From NCBI GenBank assembly GCA_009392095.1, contig VFHF01000183.1, forward strand, positions 1-34,325: 34,325 nt of DNA, read 5' to 3'. Source of the stretch: SAR202 cluster bacterium. Lineage in GTDB: Bacteria > Chloroflexota > Dehalococcoidia > Lucifugimonadales > UBA3495. Of this stretch, positions 14,628 through 22,265 are shown in pieces. The notes under the pieces were generated by a model. It did no database searches. It was given only the letters and a program-made list of their open reading frames with translations, and was not told where the DNA came from. A program made the position numbers and the translations under genes. Every line of letters begins with the position of its first letter. Position 1 is the stretch's first letter.

Positions 14628-15428
14628 CTATTTACCCGCCTGCTGGATGACCACTTTGTCGCAGTGTTGTTCGGCGGCCTTTAACACCTCGGGATGGGAT
14701 TCGGACGGGCTGCCGATGGTGCAGACCACACTCCATAGCCCGGCGCGGGCGTCCCGGCCCAAGCGGGAGAGAATCTCGTTGGTGTTCTTGCCGTTCAGAA
14801 TCAGCTCCGTCCCGCTTGCGGAATTCCGGACAGCGTCCAAGGCTTCTGGTGTGCCTGCCACGTAGTCGGCGTGTTTTAGAAGGCCCACGGCTAAAACGCC
14901 TAATTCGGAAGGGCGGTCCGGATCTAGAGCGATGAAAGTTACGGCCCGTTCCCTTGCGTTGAAGGCTTCCACGTACTTCCGCGTCTCCACGATCTGGCGG
15001 GAGTGGGCGGTCCAATGGCCGGACGACCGTTCCACCAACTCCAGCAGGGTCAGTCCGGGGAAAGAGTTTTCAGGGTTGGGCGCCGTCACCTGCTGGGACA
15101 TCTTTGCTTCGGTCAAGCTCTCCACCAACTTGCGGAACCGCCGGTAGTTGTCGTCCAGATGGACAATGTCTGCTTTGAGCTTCGTTTCGCGGGTATTGAA
15201 CGGAGGCAACATGTCCTTGTCACCGGCCACGATTTGTTCCAGCGCCGCGACGAACTTTTCGGTATCCAGGTGGTTAAGCACCTCCCAGACGGACCACCGA
15301 GAGCCCAAGAAGGCGTCCACGGGATCGAGTCCTTCCAGTGAGGTATGGAGGTTCTTATACCCCTCGTCCAGCCGCTCCAGCACGCGTGCGCGCCGTTGGA
15401 GTGAGGTCAGTTCTTGTTCTGGTGCCAT
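14628..15428 (-). CDS. DinB-like protein with an unrecognised C-terminal domain
   Basis: This is a 266-residue protein. The first 150 residues look like a DinB/YfiT four-helix domain. SVWEVLNHLDTEKF supplies His53 and SSGHWTAHSRQI supplies His138 and His142, giving the three-His metal site of the family. Many such domains are thiol-dependent transferases. The last 100 residues (about 160-266, from VTFIALDPDR to the end) form a separate alpha/beta segment that I do not recognise. GGAG precedes the ATG at a normal distance. The gene is divergent from the VLRF1-mutS2 unit, with only 97 bases between the two starts. Confidence 0.6.
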   Translation of the reverse strand: MAPEQELTSLQRRARVLERLDEGYKNLHTSLEGLDPVDAFLGSRWSVWEVLNHLDTEKFVAALEQIVAGDKDMLPPFNTRETKLKADIVHLDDNYRRFRKLVESLTEAKMSQQVTAPNPENSFPGLTLLELVERSSGHWTAHSRQIVETRKYVEAFNARERAVTFIALDPDRPSELGVLAVGLLKHADYVAGTPEALDAVRNSASGTELILNGKNTNEILSRLGRDARAGLWSVVCTIGSPSESHPEVLKAAEQHCDKVVIQQAGK

Positions 15429-15461
15429 CGTTTCTCCAGATGTGTCTTAGTTTGTGAGGCC

Positions 15462-15490
15462 ATTCTAAGGCAGCGGCAAACTCCAGGGAA
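15462..15490 (-). promoter_or_regulatory. Possible promoter of the DinB-like gene
   Basis: On the minus strand TTCCCT (15490-15485) and TAGAAT (15467-15462) are 17 bases apart. The -10 is a good match and the -35 a weak one. It lies in the same short divergent region as the VLRF1 promoter candidate, upstream of it and not overlapping it. Confidence 0.3.
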
Positions 15491-15504
15491 GCAGGAAACC
15501 ACAG

Positions 15505-15513
15505 TGGTACAAT
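15505..15513 (+). promoter_or_regulatory. Extended -10 promoter of the VLRF1-mutS2 unit, predicting a nearly leaderless mRNA
   Basis: TGG-TACAAT matches an extended -10 box. No good -35 is present. A start about seven bases downstream (near 15520) leaves only five or six bases before the ATG at 15526. There is no Shine-Dalgarno sequence in front of that ATG, which fits leaderless translation. Confidence 0.45.
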
Positions 15514-15525
15514 TTCCTGAACATA

Positions 15526-16281
15526 ATGACCGAAGCTAGAAACAGGACCGCCACGCCTGCCGCTGGACTCAACGGAGACTGGCTCACCAAAGACCGGCTG
15601 CATAATCTTCTGAACGTGCGAAAGCCCGCCGAGGGAGAAGTTGCGTCGTCGGTCTATCTGAAGCCTGGCGACACTGCCGAGTCCTCCGAATGGCGGGAGC
15701 GGCTGGCACGATTGGGTAAAACGCCAGAGGATAGTGGGAGCGGGCTGGTTGGTTTTCGCGCTGGGGGGCGGGCTTTAGTCATCGCGCCGCCTTTCCCCAT
15801 AACTGTAAGCAACCGGTTCGATACCTGGGATGAGGGACCGCTCTGGACGTTGCTGGACGCGGAACGCACCTTTGGGGTGGTGCTGGTGCGGCTGGGGCGC
15901 TACTCGGTGGCCGTCTACCGAGGCGGAGACCTGGTTACATCCAAGACCGACTCCCGCTACGTGAAAGGCAAGCACCATGCCGGCGGCACGTCCCAACTGC
16001 GCTACACCCGCGTCCGGGAAGGCCAGATGCGGCGGCTGTACGTCAAGGTCTGCGAGACCATCCGCGCCCAATTCGAGCCGGTGGCCAGCGAGCTAGACCA
16101 CGTGGTTTTAGGCGGAGAGAAGTTCACGCTGAACGGCTTTTTGAAGGTCTGCCCCCGTCTGGACGAGTATAAGAACATCACCCTAAAACGAAGATTGAAT
16201 ATCCGGGACCCAAAACGTGACACTCTGGACGACCTGGGAGAGACCCTCTACGAAAGCCGCGTTTGGGTCCTCGATTGGTGA
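15526..16281 (+). CDS. VLRF1-type (Vms1/ANKZF1-like) peptidyl-tRNA hydrolase, acVLRF1 family
   Basis: This 251-residue protein is related to the eRF1-fold release factors Vms1/ANKZF1, which cut nascent chains from peptidyl-tRNA on split large ribosomal subunits. The core is a central beta-sheet (GVVLVRLGRYSVAVYRGGDLV). It leads to the loop KGKHHAGGTSQLRYTR (residues 147-162) and then a long helix, the position of the catalytic GGxSxxR-type loop. Gln157 is the candidate catalytic glutamine. A later HVVLGGEKF segment (about 192-200) also fits the fold. The Actinobacteria/Chloroflexi family is known from sequence analysis; its activity in this lineage is inferred. The gene is immediately upstream of mutS2, in the same frame and separated by one TGA and one ATA codon. 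Confidence 0.82.
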   Translation: MTEARNRTATPAAGLNGDWLTKDRLHNLLNVRKPAEGEVASSVYLKPGDTAESSEWRERLARLGKTPEDSGSGLVGFRAGGRALVIAPPFPITVSNRFDTWDEGPLWTLLDAERTFGVVLVRLGRYSVAVYRGGDLVTSKTDSRYVKGKHHAGGTSQLRYTRVREGQMRRLYVKVCETIRAQFEPVASELDHVVLGGEKFTLNGFLKVCPRLDEYKNITLKRRLNIRDPKRDTLDDLGETLYESRVWVLDW

Positions 16282-16284
16282 ATA

Positions 16285-18780
16285 TTGAGCGACACTGAAC
16301 TGGAAACCAATAACCCAACCAGGTCTGGTGGCCATTATTTCCGGACTCGAGCTGACGTCCGGCCGTTCAACAACAACTTGGGCGGTTTCGACTTTGCCGG
16401 CCCTCTTCTGGAGTTCGACAAGGTCCAGGAACTGCTGGCAAGTCACACCAAAACCGTGGTCGGCGGCGAACGGGCCAGAGCGCTAACACCCACCCGCGAC
16501 CTGTTGGAGATCGCCACCCGCCAGCAGGAGACCTCGGAGGCCCGGCTGTATCTGGAACAGGACGGCAACCTGGAATTTGGGCCGGACGAGGATTTCCGGG
16601 AGCTGTTCCAGCGCGCTCTCTTGGGCGGACTACTGCGCGGCGAGGAACTGTTCCTGGTCAGAGAATTGCTCCGGGCCGCCCGCTACGACCGCACGGAACT
16701 GGGTCGCCACGAAGAGATACCGATGCTGTCTAGCATCTCGGAGATCATCCCAGAGTTGGGCGACTTGGAGCGGGCAATCTCGGGCGCAATTAGTCCATCC
16801 GGTGAGGTGCTGGACAACGCCAGTCCAGTGTTGCACAACCTCCGCCAGGAGGCGCGCCAGGCCCAGAACCGGCTCAACGAGATCATGGAACGCAACCTGC
16901 GTCGCCTGCAGCGGGCCGAGGTTGTTCAAGAGCCGCTGATCACCCAACGCAACGGCCGGATGGTGTTGCTGATCAAGGCCGAGATGCGGTACCGCGTGCC
17001 CGGCATCGTCCATGACGTGTCCGACAGCGGGGCGACTGTTTTTGTCGAACCCATGCCGGCCATTGAGGTCGGTAACCGCTGGCGGGAGGCCCGGCTGGCC
17101 GAGGGCAGGGAGGTCGAGCGGGTGCTGCGCCAGTTGTCGGGGATGGTCGGAATGTCCGGCGAAGACCTGTTGTTGACCTTGGACCTGATGGCCAGACTTG
17201 ACCTGGACATTGCCAAGGCCCGTTATTCCGCAGCCATAGGTGCGGTTGCTCCGTGGGTAGCCGACCAGGAAGTGGCAGAAAGGAGCTTGAAACTGGTCCG
17301 AGCCCGCCATCCATTGCTCACCGGCGCCGTGGTCCCAGTCAGTATCGACCTGGACCGGGAGCAGCAGGTGATGCTGATCACCGGCCCCAACGCTGGCGGC
17401 AAGACGGTAACACTGAAGACCGTGGGATTGCTGGCCATGATGGCCCAAGCCGGACTGCACGTGCCTGCCGAAGAGGCGCATCTTCCTCGGTTCGACGGCG
17501 TTTACGCGGACATCGGCGACCAACAGAGCATCCAACAATCGCTATCCACCTTCAGCTCCCACATCACAAACGTTAAGGGCATCATGTCCCGGGCCACGGT
17601 CCATTCTCTGGTATTGATCGACGAACTGGGCACCAGCACCGACCCGGAGGAGGGCTCCGCACTGGCCAGCGCTGTGCTGCGGTATTTCCAGAAGATCGGC
17701 TCCTTCGTGGTTGGCACCACCCACCACAGGGGCGTGGCCAGGTTCGTACAAGACGAGCCGGGCATGGTCAACGCCAGTGTCGACCTTGACCCCAGCACTC
17801 TGGAGCCAACCTACCACGTGACCTTGGGCCTTCCTGGACGTAGTTACGCGCTAACCATCGCCGCGCGCCTGGGCGTACCCCAAGAAGTCATCGACGACGC
17901 TCGCAGCGGTATCTCCCCTGTGGAACAGGCCACCGAGGGCTTGTTGCAAGAGCTCCAACAGGAGCGCCGGGTGGTGGAGGAACTGCGGGAAGAGGCCGAG
18001 ACTGCTAGGTCGGAAGCCGTGCGTATGCAACGGGAATTGGACGCTCAATTAGCCGACGTGGAATTGGCCAAGGCCAATCTGGTGGAGGAATCGCGGCAGG
18101 AATTGCAGGGCCGTATCAGCGGGATATTGGACCGGCTGGCCAGGGCCGAACGTTCGTTGGAAGCCTCCGAGCTTCGGCAAGATGCCGAATCGCGGGCCAA
18201 CGCCGATGCCAGGGCCAACTTGGCTTCCCGGCAGGAGATCGAGGCCCACCGGACCGAAGTCAGGGATATGCAACGGCAATTGGAATCGGCGTCCTGGTCG
18301 CCCATCGAAGTCGAACGAGTCCCTTGGCAATCGATCTTGAAAGAGGGAGACCGGGTCTACGTCCGCGGGATCGCTCAACCGGTGGAGGTCATCTCCCCAC
18401 CCGATAACCAGGACAGGGTAGGGGTGTTGTTAGGGACTATGCGGGCCAAGATTCCGGTGTACCAGTTGGTCCGGCAGGCCGAAGGACACCCGACGGCGGC
18501 GTCACGGGGCGTGTACCTGGACCGTGCGCCCAAAAAGAATTCGAATACCGAATTGGACTTACGGGGCCTGCGGGTGGACGAGGCCATTAGCCGGGTTGAC
18601 GAAGCCCTGAATGACGCCGCATTGGACGGCGCCGGTTCTATCCGGTTGATCCATGGCAAAGGCACCGGCGCCCTGCGGCGGGCCATCCGGGAGTACTTGG
18701 GAGGCCATCCGCTGGTGATGTCGGCCGAGGATGGAGAAGGCCCTGGCGGCGGCGGCGTTACGGTGGCGGAACTAGAGTAG
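16285..18780 (+). CDS. mutS2: MutS2 (RqcU) ribosome-splitting ATPase with KOW and Smr domains
   Basis: This is an ABC-type ATPase of the MutS2 family, 831 residues. It has an N-terminal clamp/lever region (40-330), Walker A GPNAGGKT (367-374), Walker B VLIDE (443-447) followed by LGTSTDPEEGSALA, and a long coiled coil (about 550-680). A KOW-like segment (GDRVYVRG, near 690) and a C-terminal Smr domain with DLRG (758-761) and HGKGTG (790-795) complete it. In Bacillus MutS2 recognises collided ribosomes and splits them to feed ribosome quality control. The start is a TTG four bases after the upstream stop, with GGTGA as a poor ribosome site, so translation probably depends on the upstream gene. 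The gene is convergent with an enoyl-CoA hydratase gene only two bases away. Confidence 0.94.
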   Translation: MSDTELETNNPTRSGGHYFRTRADVRPFNNNLGGFDFAGPLLEFDKVQELLASHTKTVVGGERARALTPTRDLLEIATRQQETSEARLYLEQDGNLEFGPDEDFRELFQRALLGGLLRGEELFLVRELLRAARYDRTELGRHEEIPMLSSISEIIPELGDLERAISGAISPSGEVLDNASPVLHNLRQEARQAQNRLNEIMERNLRRLQRAEVVQEPLITQRNGRMVLLIKAEMRYRVPGIVHDVSDSGATVFVEPMPAIEVGNRWREARLAEGREVERVLRQLSGMVGMSGEDLLLTLDLMARLDLDIAKARYSAAIGAVAPWVADQEVAERSLKLVRARHPLLTGAVVPVSIDLDREQQVMLITGPNAGGKTVTLKTVGLLAMMAQAGLHVPAEEAHLPRFDGVYADIGDQQSIQQSLSTFSSHITNVKGIMSRATVHSLVLIDELGTSTDPEEGSALASAVLRYFQKIGSFVVGTTHHRGVARFVQDEPGMVNASVDLDPSTLEPTYHVTLGLPGRSYALTIAARLGVPQEVIDDARSGISPVEQATEGLLQELQQERRVVEELREEAETARSEAVRMQRELDAQLADVELAKANLVEESRQELQGRISGILDRLARAERSLEASELRQDAESRANADARANLASRQEIEAHRTEVRDMQRQLESASWSPIEVERVPWQSILKEGDRVYVRGIAQPVEVISPPDNQDRVGVLLGTMRAKIPVYQLVRQAEGHPTAASRGVYLDRAPKKNSNTELDLRGLRVDEAISRVDEALNDAALDGAGSIRLIHGKGTGALRRAIREYLGGHPLVMSAEDGEGPGGGGVTVAELE

Positions 18781-18782
18781 CC

Positions 18783-19586
18783 CTATTTCCCCTGGAATCG
18801 TGCCTGGCGGCGTTCTGTGAAAGCCCTAACGCCCTCTTGGAAATCCTCTGTGAGGCATATTTCCTCAAAGACAGCGGTCTCGGCGTCCAGTTGGGTCTCG
18901 ATATCGTTTTGCCAGGAACTCTCGAATAGCGCTTTTACCCGCCCATAGGCTAATGTCGGTCCTTGGGCCAGGCGGACGGCGGTTTCCATGGCGTGTTTGT
19001 GCAATTGGTCATCTGCGACCACCTGACTGACCAACCCCATGTCCAGGGCTGCTTGGGCGCTGGTTGGCTGGCTGGCCAGGTAGAACTCCATGGCCCGGCT
19101 AGCGCCGACCAGGCGAGGAAGCAGATAGGTTGATCCACCGTCGGCCGGCGCGCCGATGTTGGCATAGGCCATCAGGAACCGGGCGTTGTTGGCCGCCACC
19201 CGGACGTCGCAACCCAAGGTCAGACTGAAGCCCGCACCCGCCGCCACGCCGTTTATGCCGGCGACCACCGGTTTTCCCAATTGGCGTAGCCCCATAACGA
19301 CATCGTGGTGCAAGTTGTTGGCCAGATTGCGGATATAGGTTTGAATCTTTTCTGGGCCGCCGCTCTCCAGGTTTTCCACGAGGAATTTAAGATCAGCGCC
19401 GGAGCAAAACCCGCCGCCGGCTCCTGTGAGGAGCACGGAACGCACATCGGCTCTCTTGCAGGCCTCGATCGCTCCCCCCATCTCGGCTACCATCTCCAGA
19501 GTCAGTGCGTTCCTAGACTCGGGGCGGTTCATTGTGATAATGCCAACGCCGTCCATCTTTTCGAAACTGATGTTTTCAAAGGCCAT
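18783..19586 (-). CDS. Enoyl-CoA hydratase/isomerase (crotonase family)
   Basis: This 267-residue crotonase-fold enzyme acts on acyl-CoA thioesters. The CoA-binding oxyanion segments are AGGGFCSGADLKFL and GVAAGAGFSLTLGCDVRVA. The region ADGGSTYLLPRLVG has Asp where the typical hydratase has Glu, a pattern seen in PaaG-like and isomerase members. The exact reaction, hydration or double-bond isomerisation, is therefore open. Its ATG overlaps the pmbA stop (TAATG), indicating translational coupling. It ends two bases from the end of mutS2, with no room for a terminator. Confidence 0.92.
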   Translation of the reverse strand: MAFENISFEKMDGVGIITMNRPESRNALTLEMVAEMGGAIEACKRADVRSVLLTGAGGGFCSGADLKFLVENLESGGPEKIQTYIRNLANNLHHDVVMGLRQLGKPVVAGINGVAAGAGFSLTLGCDVRVAANNARFLMAYANIGAPADGGSTYLLPRLVGASRAMEFYLASQPTSAQAALDMGLVSQVVADDQLHKHAMETAVRLAQGPTLAYGRVKALFESSWQNDIETQLDAETAVFEEICLTEDFQEGVRAFTERRQARFQGK

Positions 19587-21160
19587 TAGACGCTCTCCAT
19601 GTACTCGGAAATCTCTTCAAGACCGAAGCCGGATACCGCAATCTCCGGCGCCCAGGTAACCTGGTCCGACGACCAGCGCACAGTGGCCCGGCGCTGGGCC
19701 GTTATGCCAAGGGTGCTGTTGATCAGCCGGAGTACATTGTCGTTCATGCGTACCGTGTTGGGCTTGAGCGGGGCGGCGAACCGGCCGTCCTTGATCAGAT
19801 AGGAATCGCCGATGATTGTCCCGCTGAAGTCGCCGCTGGTGGTGCCGTTAACCGGGTAGGTGTACCAGATACGGCCGATGTACACGCCGTTTCCCACTAG
19901 CCGCAGCAATTCTTCTTTGCTGTGGCCCGGGGTCCCCTCGATGACCAGGTTGCTGGATACCGCACCCGGCATGGCGCCAAAGTTACGGCCGCCGCCGTTG
20001 CCGGGCCGGAACCCGTTGCGCGGGGCAATTTTCGCTAGCGCGTCAGACGGATTGACTCCCAGCTTCTCCCGGCCAGTGGGGTCGTTTAACATGCGTTGGT
20101 AATTGTAGTAGTCGGCCAACAGGCCCGAGAGTTCGCCTCCGCGGATCAAATCAGTCCGCCCGGTGGGTAGGCCCTCGTCGGTGATTGACTTGGAACTGGG
20201 CAGTCCGGGCGCCGCCCCGTCGTCGTACAGGTTGAAGTCCGCTGACGCCACCGCCTGGCCCAGCTTGCCCATGAAGGGCGAAGCGCCAGCGTAGAACATG
20301 TCCAAGGAGAGTCCCGGCATCAGCACCCATTCCAGAATCTCAGCCACGGCTTGGGGTCCTAGGATTACGTTGTATTCGCCGGTGGGGATCCGTTGGCCGT
20401 CCATGGACTCGATAGCGTTACGCGCGGCCTCGGCAGCAGCTTCCCCATTAAATTCGGCCAACTTACTGGCCACGGACCACCCGCTACCCTTGCTGGCCTG
20501 GCTCTCGATCATGGCCGTGGCGAATGACATAATGAGGGTGTTTTGTTCGGTTTGAACCTTGGGGATGTGGGTTGACGCAATGGACATACGGTCCTGGAGC
20601 ATGACTACGTCCCCGCCCAAGATTAGTCCCAACTCAGACATCTTTTCCGCCGAACCGGCTATCCCCATCAGGTCTTCCGACGACTGAAACGCGTCCAGCG
20701 CCCGGTCCATCATGCGCCAACCGGCGTCAACTAGACCCTTGCCGCCGATACGCATCAACGCCGGGTCGTAATTGGCCAGAGGCTCGTCGTTTGTTGTGGC
20801 CGCCCGGTGGGGCGATTCCAGTTTGGGCAGCGAAACGAACTCGGTGTCCGAGACCGCGCCGTAGCGGGCCTTTTCCAAAGCCCGTGCGGCCCCATCCACC
20901 GATAGGTCGGTGGGCTCACTGCCGAACCCGGTCTTGATGCCGCCTGGTGTTCGGAATGTCGCCCGGATGCCCATACCGTAACCCTCAGTGGACTTGGGCT
21001 CCTCCACACCGTTGCTGGGAATGTGGGAGGTGTAATTGAGGCGGACCGTCAGGTTTGCCCCAGCCGAAGCAAAAACCTCGGCCTCTGCCACATCGGGCTG
21101 GGAGGAAGCGAAGGCCAGGGCGTTCTTAACGGCGCGGCGCAGTTCAGCTACAGATAACAA
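19586..21160 (-). CDS. pmbA: TldE/PmbA-family metalloprotease partner
   Basis: This is the non-catalytic TldE/PmbA-type partner of TldD, together a heterodimeric cytoplasmic protease that processes small unfolded peptides. It has 524 residues with the family N-terminal DVAEAEVFASAGANLTVRLNYTS and YGMGIRATFRTPGG. The C-terminus has YNVILGPQAVAEILEWVL, DEGLPTGRTDLIRGGELSGLLADYYNYQRM and GNGVYIGRIWYTYPVNGTTSGDFSG. There is no HExxxH motif, as expected for TldE. The start appears to be TTG (MLSVAEL) with GGAAGAG upstream. rmuC lies between this gene and tldD, an unusual arrangement for a normally adjacent pair. Confidence 0.9.
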   Translation of the reverse strand: MLSVAELRRAVKNALAFASSQPDVAEAEVFASAGANLTVRLNYTSHIPSNGVEEPKSTEGYGMGIRATFRTPGGIKTGFGSEPTDLSVDGAARALEKARYGAVSDTEFVSLPKLESPHRAATTNDEPLANYDPALMRIGGKGLVDAGWRMMDRALDAFQSSEDLMGIAGSAEKMSELGLILGGDVVMLQDRMSIASTHIPKVQTEQNTLIMSFATAMIESQASKGSGWSVASKLAEFNGEAAAEAARNAIESMDGQRIPTGEYNVILGPQAVAEILEWVLMPGLSLDMFYAGASPFMGKLGQAVASADFNLYDDGAAPGLPSSKSITDEGLPTGRTDLIRGGELSGLLADYYNYQRMLNDPTGREKLGVNPSDALAKIAPRNGFRPGNGGGRNFGAMPGAVSSNLVIEGTPGHSKEELLRLVGNGVYIGRIWYTYPVNGTTSGDFSGTIIGDSYLIKDGRFAAPLKPNTVRMNDNVLRLINSTLGITAQRRATVRWSSDQVTWAPEIAVSGFGLEEISEYMESV

Positions 21161-21190
21161 TCTATCTATTCTCTTCCGGCTGGTAGGGCA

Positions 21191-22243
21191 TCATTTCTCT
21201 TCGGCATACGTTTCAACCAACTCGGTTTCGGGCAGGGCAACGGGGTCTTCCGATTCGATGGAATCGACCTCGGTGGCGTCGGGGGTGTCCCGCTGTTTGC
21301 GGATTTCCTGGATGCGTTGCAATGGACGATCTAACGTCCGGCTTCGGGTGCCTTTAAGGGACTCGAAGCTGGTTTGTGCTGATTCGATACGCCGCCCCAC
21401 GGTCTCCATCTGCGCTGCGAAAAGCTTCCATTGCCGGTCGAAGATAGCCAGCTCGGACAGTATCTCGTTGGAAGCCTGCTCGATGGCAAAGTTATCCAGA
21501 GCGTGTCGGATGACGCTAAGGATCGCGAACAGGCTGATGGGTGAGCAGAGCACCACCCGGTTGCGGAGCGCTTCTTCCACCACCGTGGCCCCGTGCTGTT
21601 GGATGTAGTGAAACATCTGCTCGTTGGGAATGAAAACTAGGACGTAGTCCAGGGTATTGTCTTCTGAGTTGATGTAATTCCGGCCGACGACTTCTTTGGC
21701 CCGGTCTCGAACGTCACGCAGAAAGGCGAGGCTATGTTGTTGGGCCTCTTCTTCAGTACCTGCTTCCACCAACCGAACGTAGTTCGTCAATGGGAATTTA
21801 GCGTCCATATTTAGTTTCTTGTTTTCTGGCATGAATATGGTGAAATCGGGGCGCGAACTCCCATCGGTGACGGTGGCCTGCTTCACATAATTCACGTGTT
21901 CAACAAAGCCGATTATCCGGAACACGTCTTCGGCCATCCGCTCACCCCATTGTCCCCGAGCTTGGGTGTTGGCCAGGATGTCCCTGAGGGCCGACGAGCT
22001 GCTATTCAAGCTGGTGAGCATGGTTTCGAGACGTTCCGACTGTTTGGCCCGGTCGACATTCAGGTTCTGGATGGCCTCGTTGACCCGGTCCATGCCCTGG
22101 CGGATCTCACCCACCTGATGGCCAAAGGCGCTATCTTGGCTTTGAGAGTCGCCTTGGGACTTGAGCAGGCGGAACATCAAGATTATCGCCAACCCCGTGG
22201 ATGAAAGGGCGACTACACCGATGATTATCAAGGCCACTGTCAT
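21191..22243 (-). CDS. rmuC: RmuC-family DNA recombination protein
   Basis: This 350-residue inner-membrane-anchored protein has one N-terminal transmembrane helix (about residues 3-25). A coiled coil (35-95) and a restriction-endonuclease-like nuclease core follow. RGQWGERMAEDVFRIIGF precedes the core, and the PD-(D/E)xK-type residues lie in RPDFTIFMPE and NMDAKFP (Asp133, Asp147, Lys149). RmuC limits inversions and genome rearrangement in Escherichia coli; its substrate here is inferred. A Glu/Thr-rich C-terminal tail of about 60 residues looks disordered. It is sandwiched between tldD (22 bases upstream) and pmbA (30 bases downstream). Confidence 0.93.
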   Translation of the reverse strand: MTVALIIIGVVALSSTGLAIILMFRLLKSQGDSQSQDSAFGHQVGEIRQGMDRVNEAIQNLNVDRAKQSERLETMLTSLNSSSSALRDILANTQARGQWGERMAEDVFRIIGFVEHVNYVKQATVTDGSSRPDFTIFMPENKKLNMDAKFPLTNYVRLVEAGTEEEAQQHSLAFLRDVRDRAKEVVGRNYINSEDNTLDYVLVFIPNEQMFHYIQQHGATVVEEALRNRVVLCSPISLFAILSVIRHALDNFAIEQASNEILSELAIFDRQWKLFAAQMETVGRRIESAQTSFESLKGTRSRTLDRPLQRIQEIRKQRDTPDATEVDSIESEDPVALPETELVETYAEEK

Positions 22244-22265
22244 AGCTTACACGGCTCCAGCCCAG

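Noticed and set aside
15815..15825. tRNA T-loop-like sequence GGTTCGATACC
   Set aside because: It lies inside the VLRF1 coding region, encodes a family-consistent segment, and no acceptor or anticodon stem can be built around it.
16630..17538. Long open frame on the minus strand opposite mutS2
   Set aside because: It has no recognisable domain and lies fully within a well-supported MutS2 gene; high GC creates long antisense open frames.
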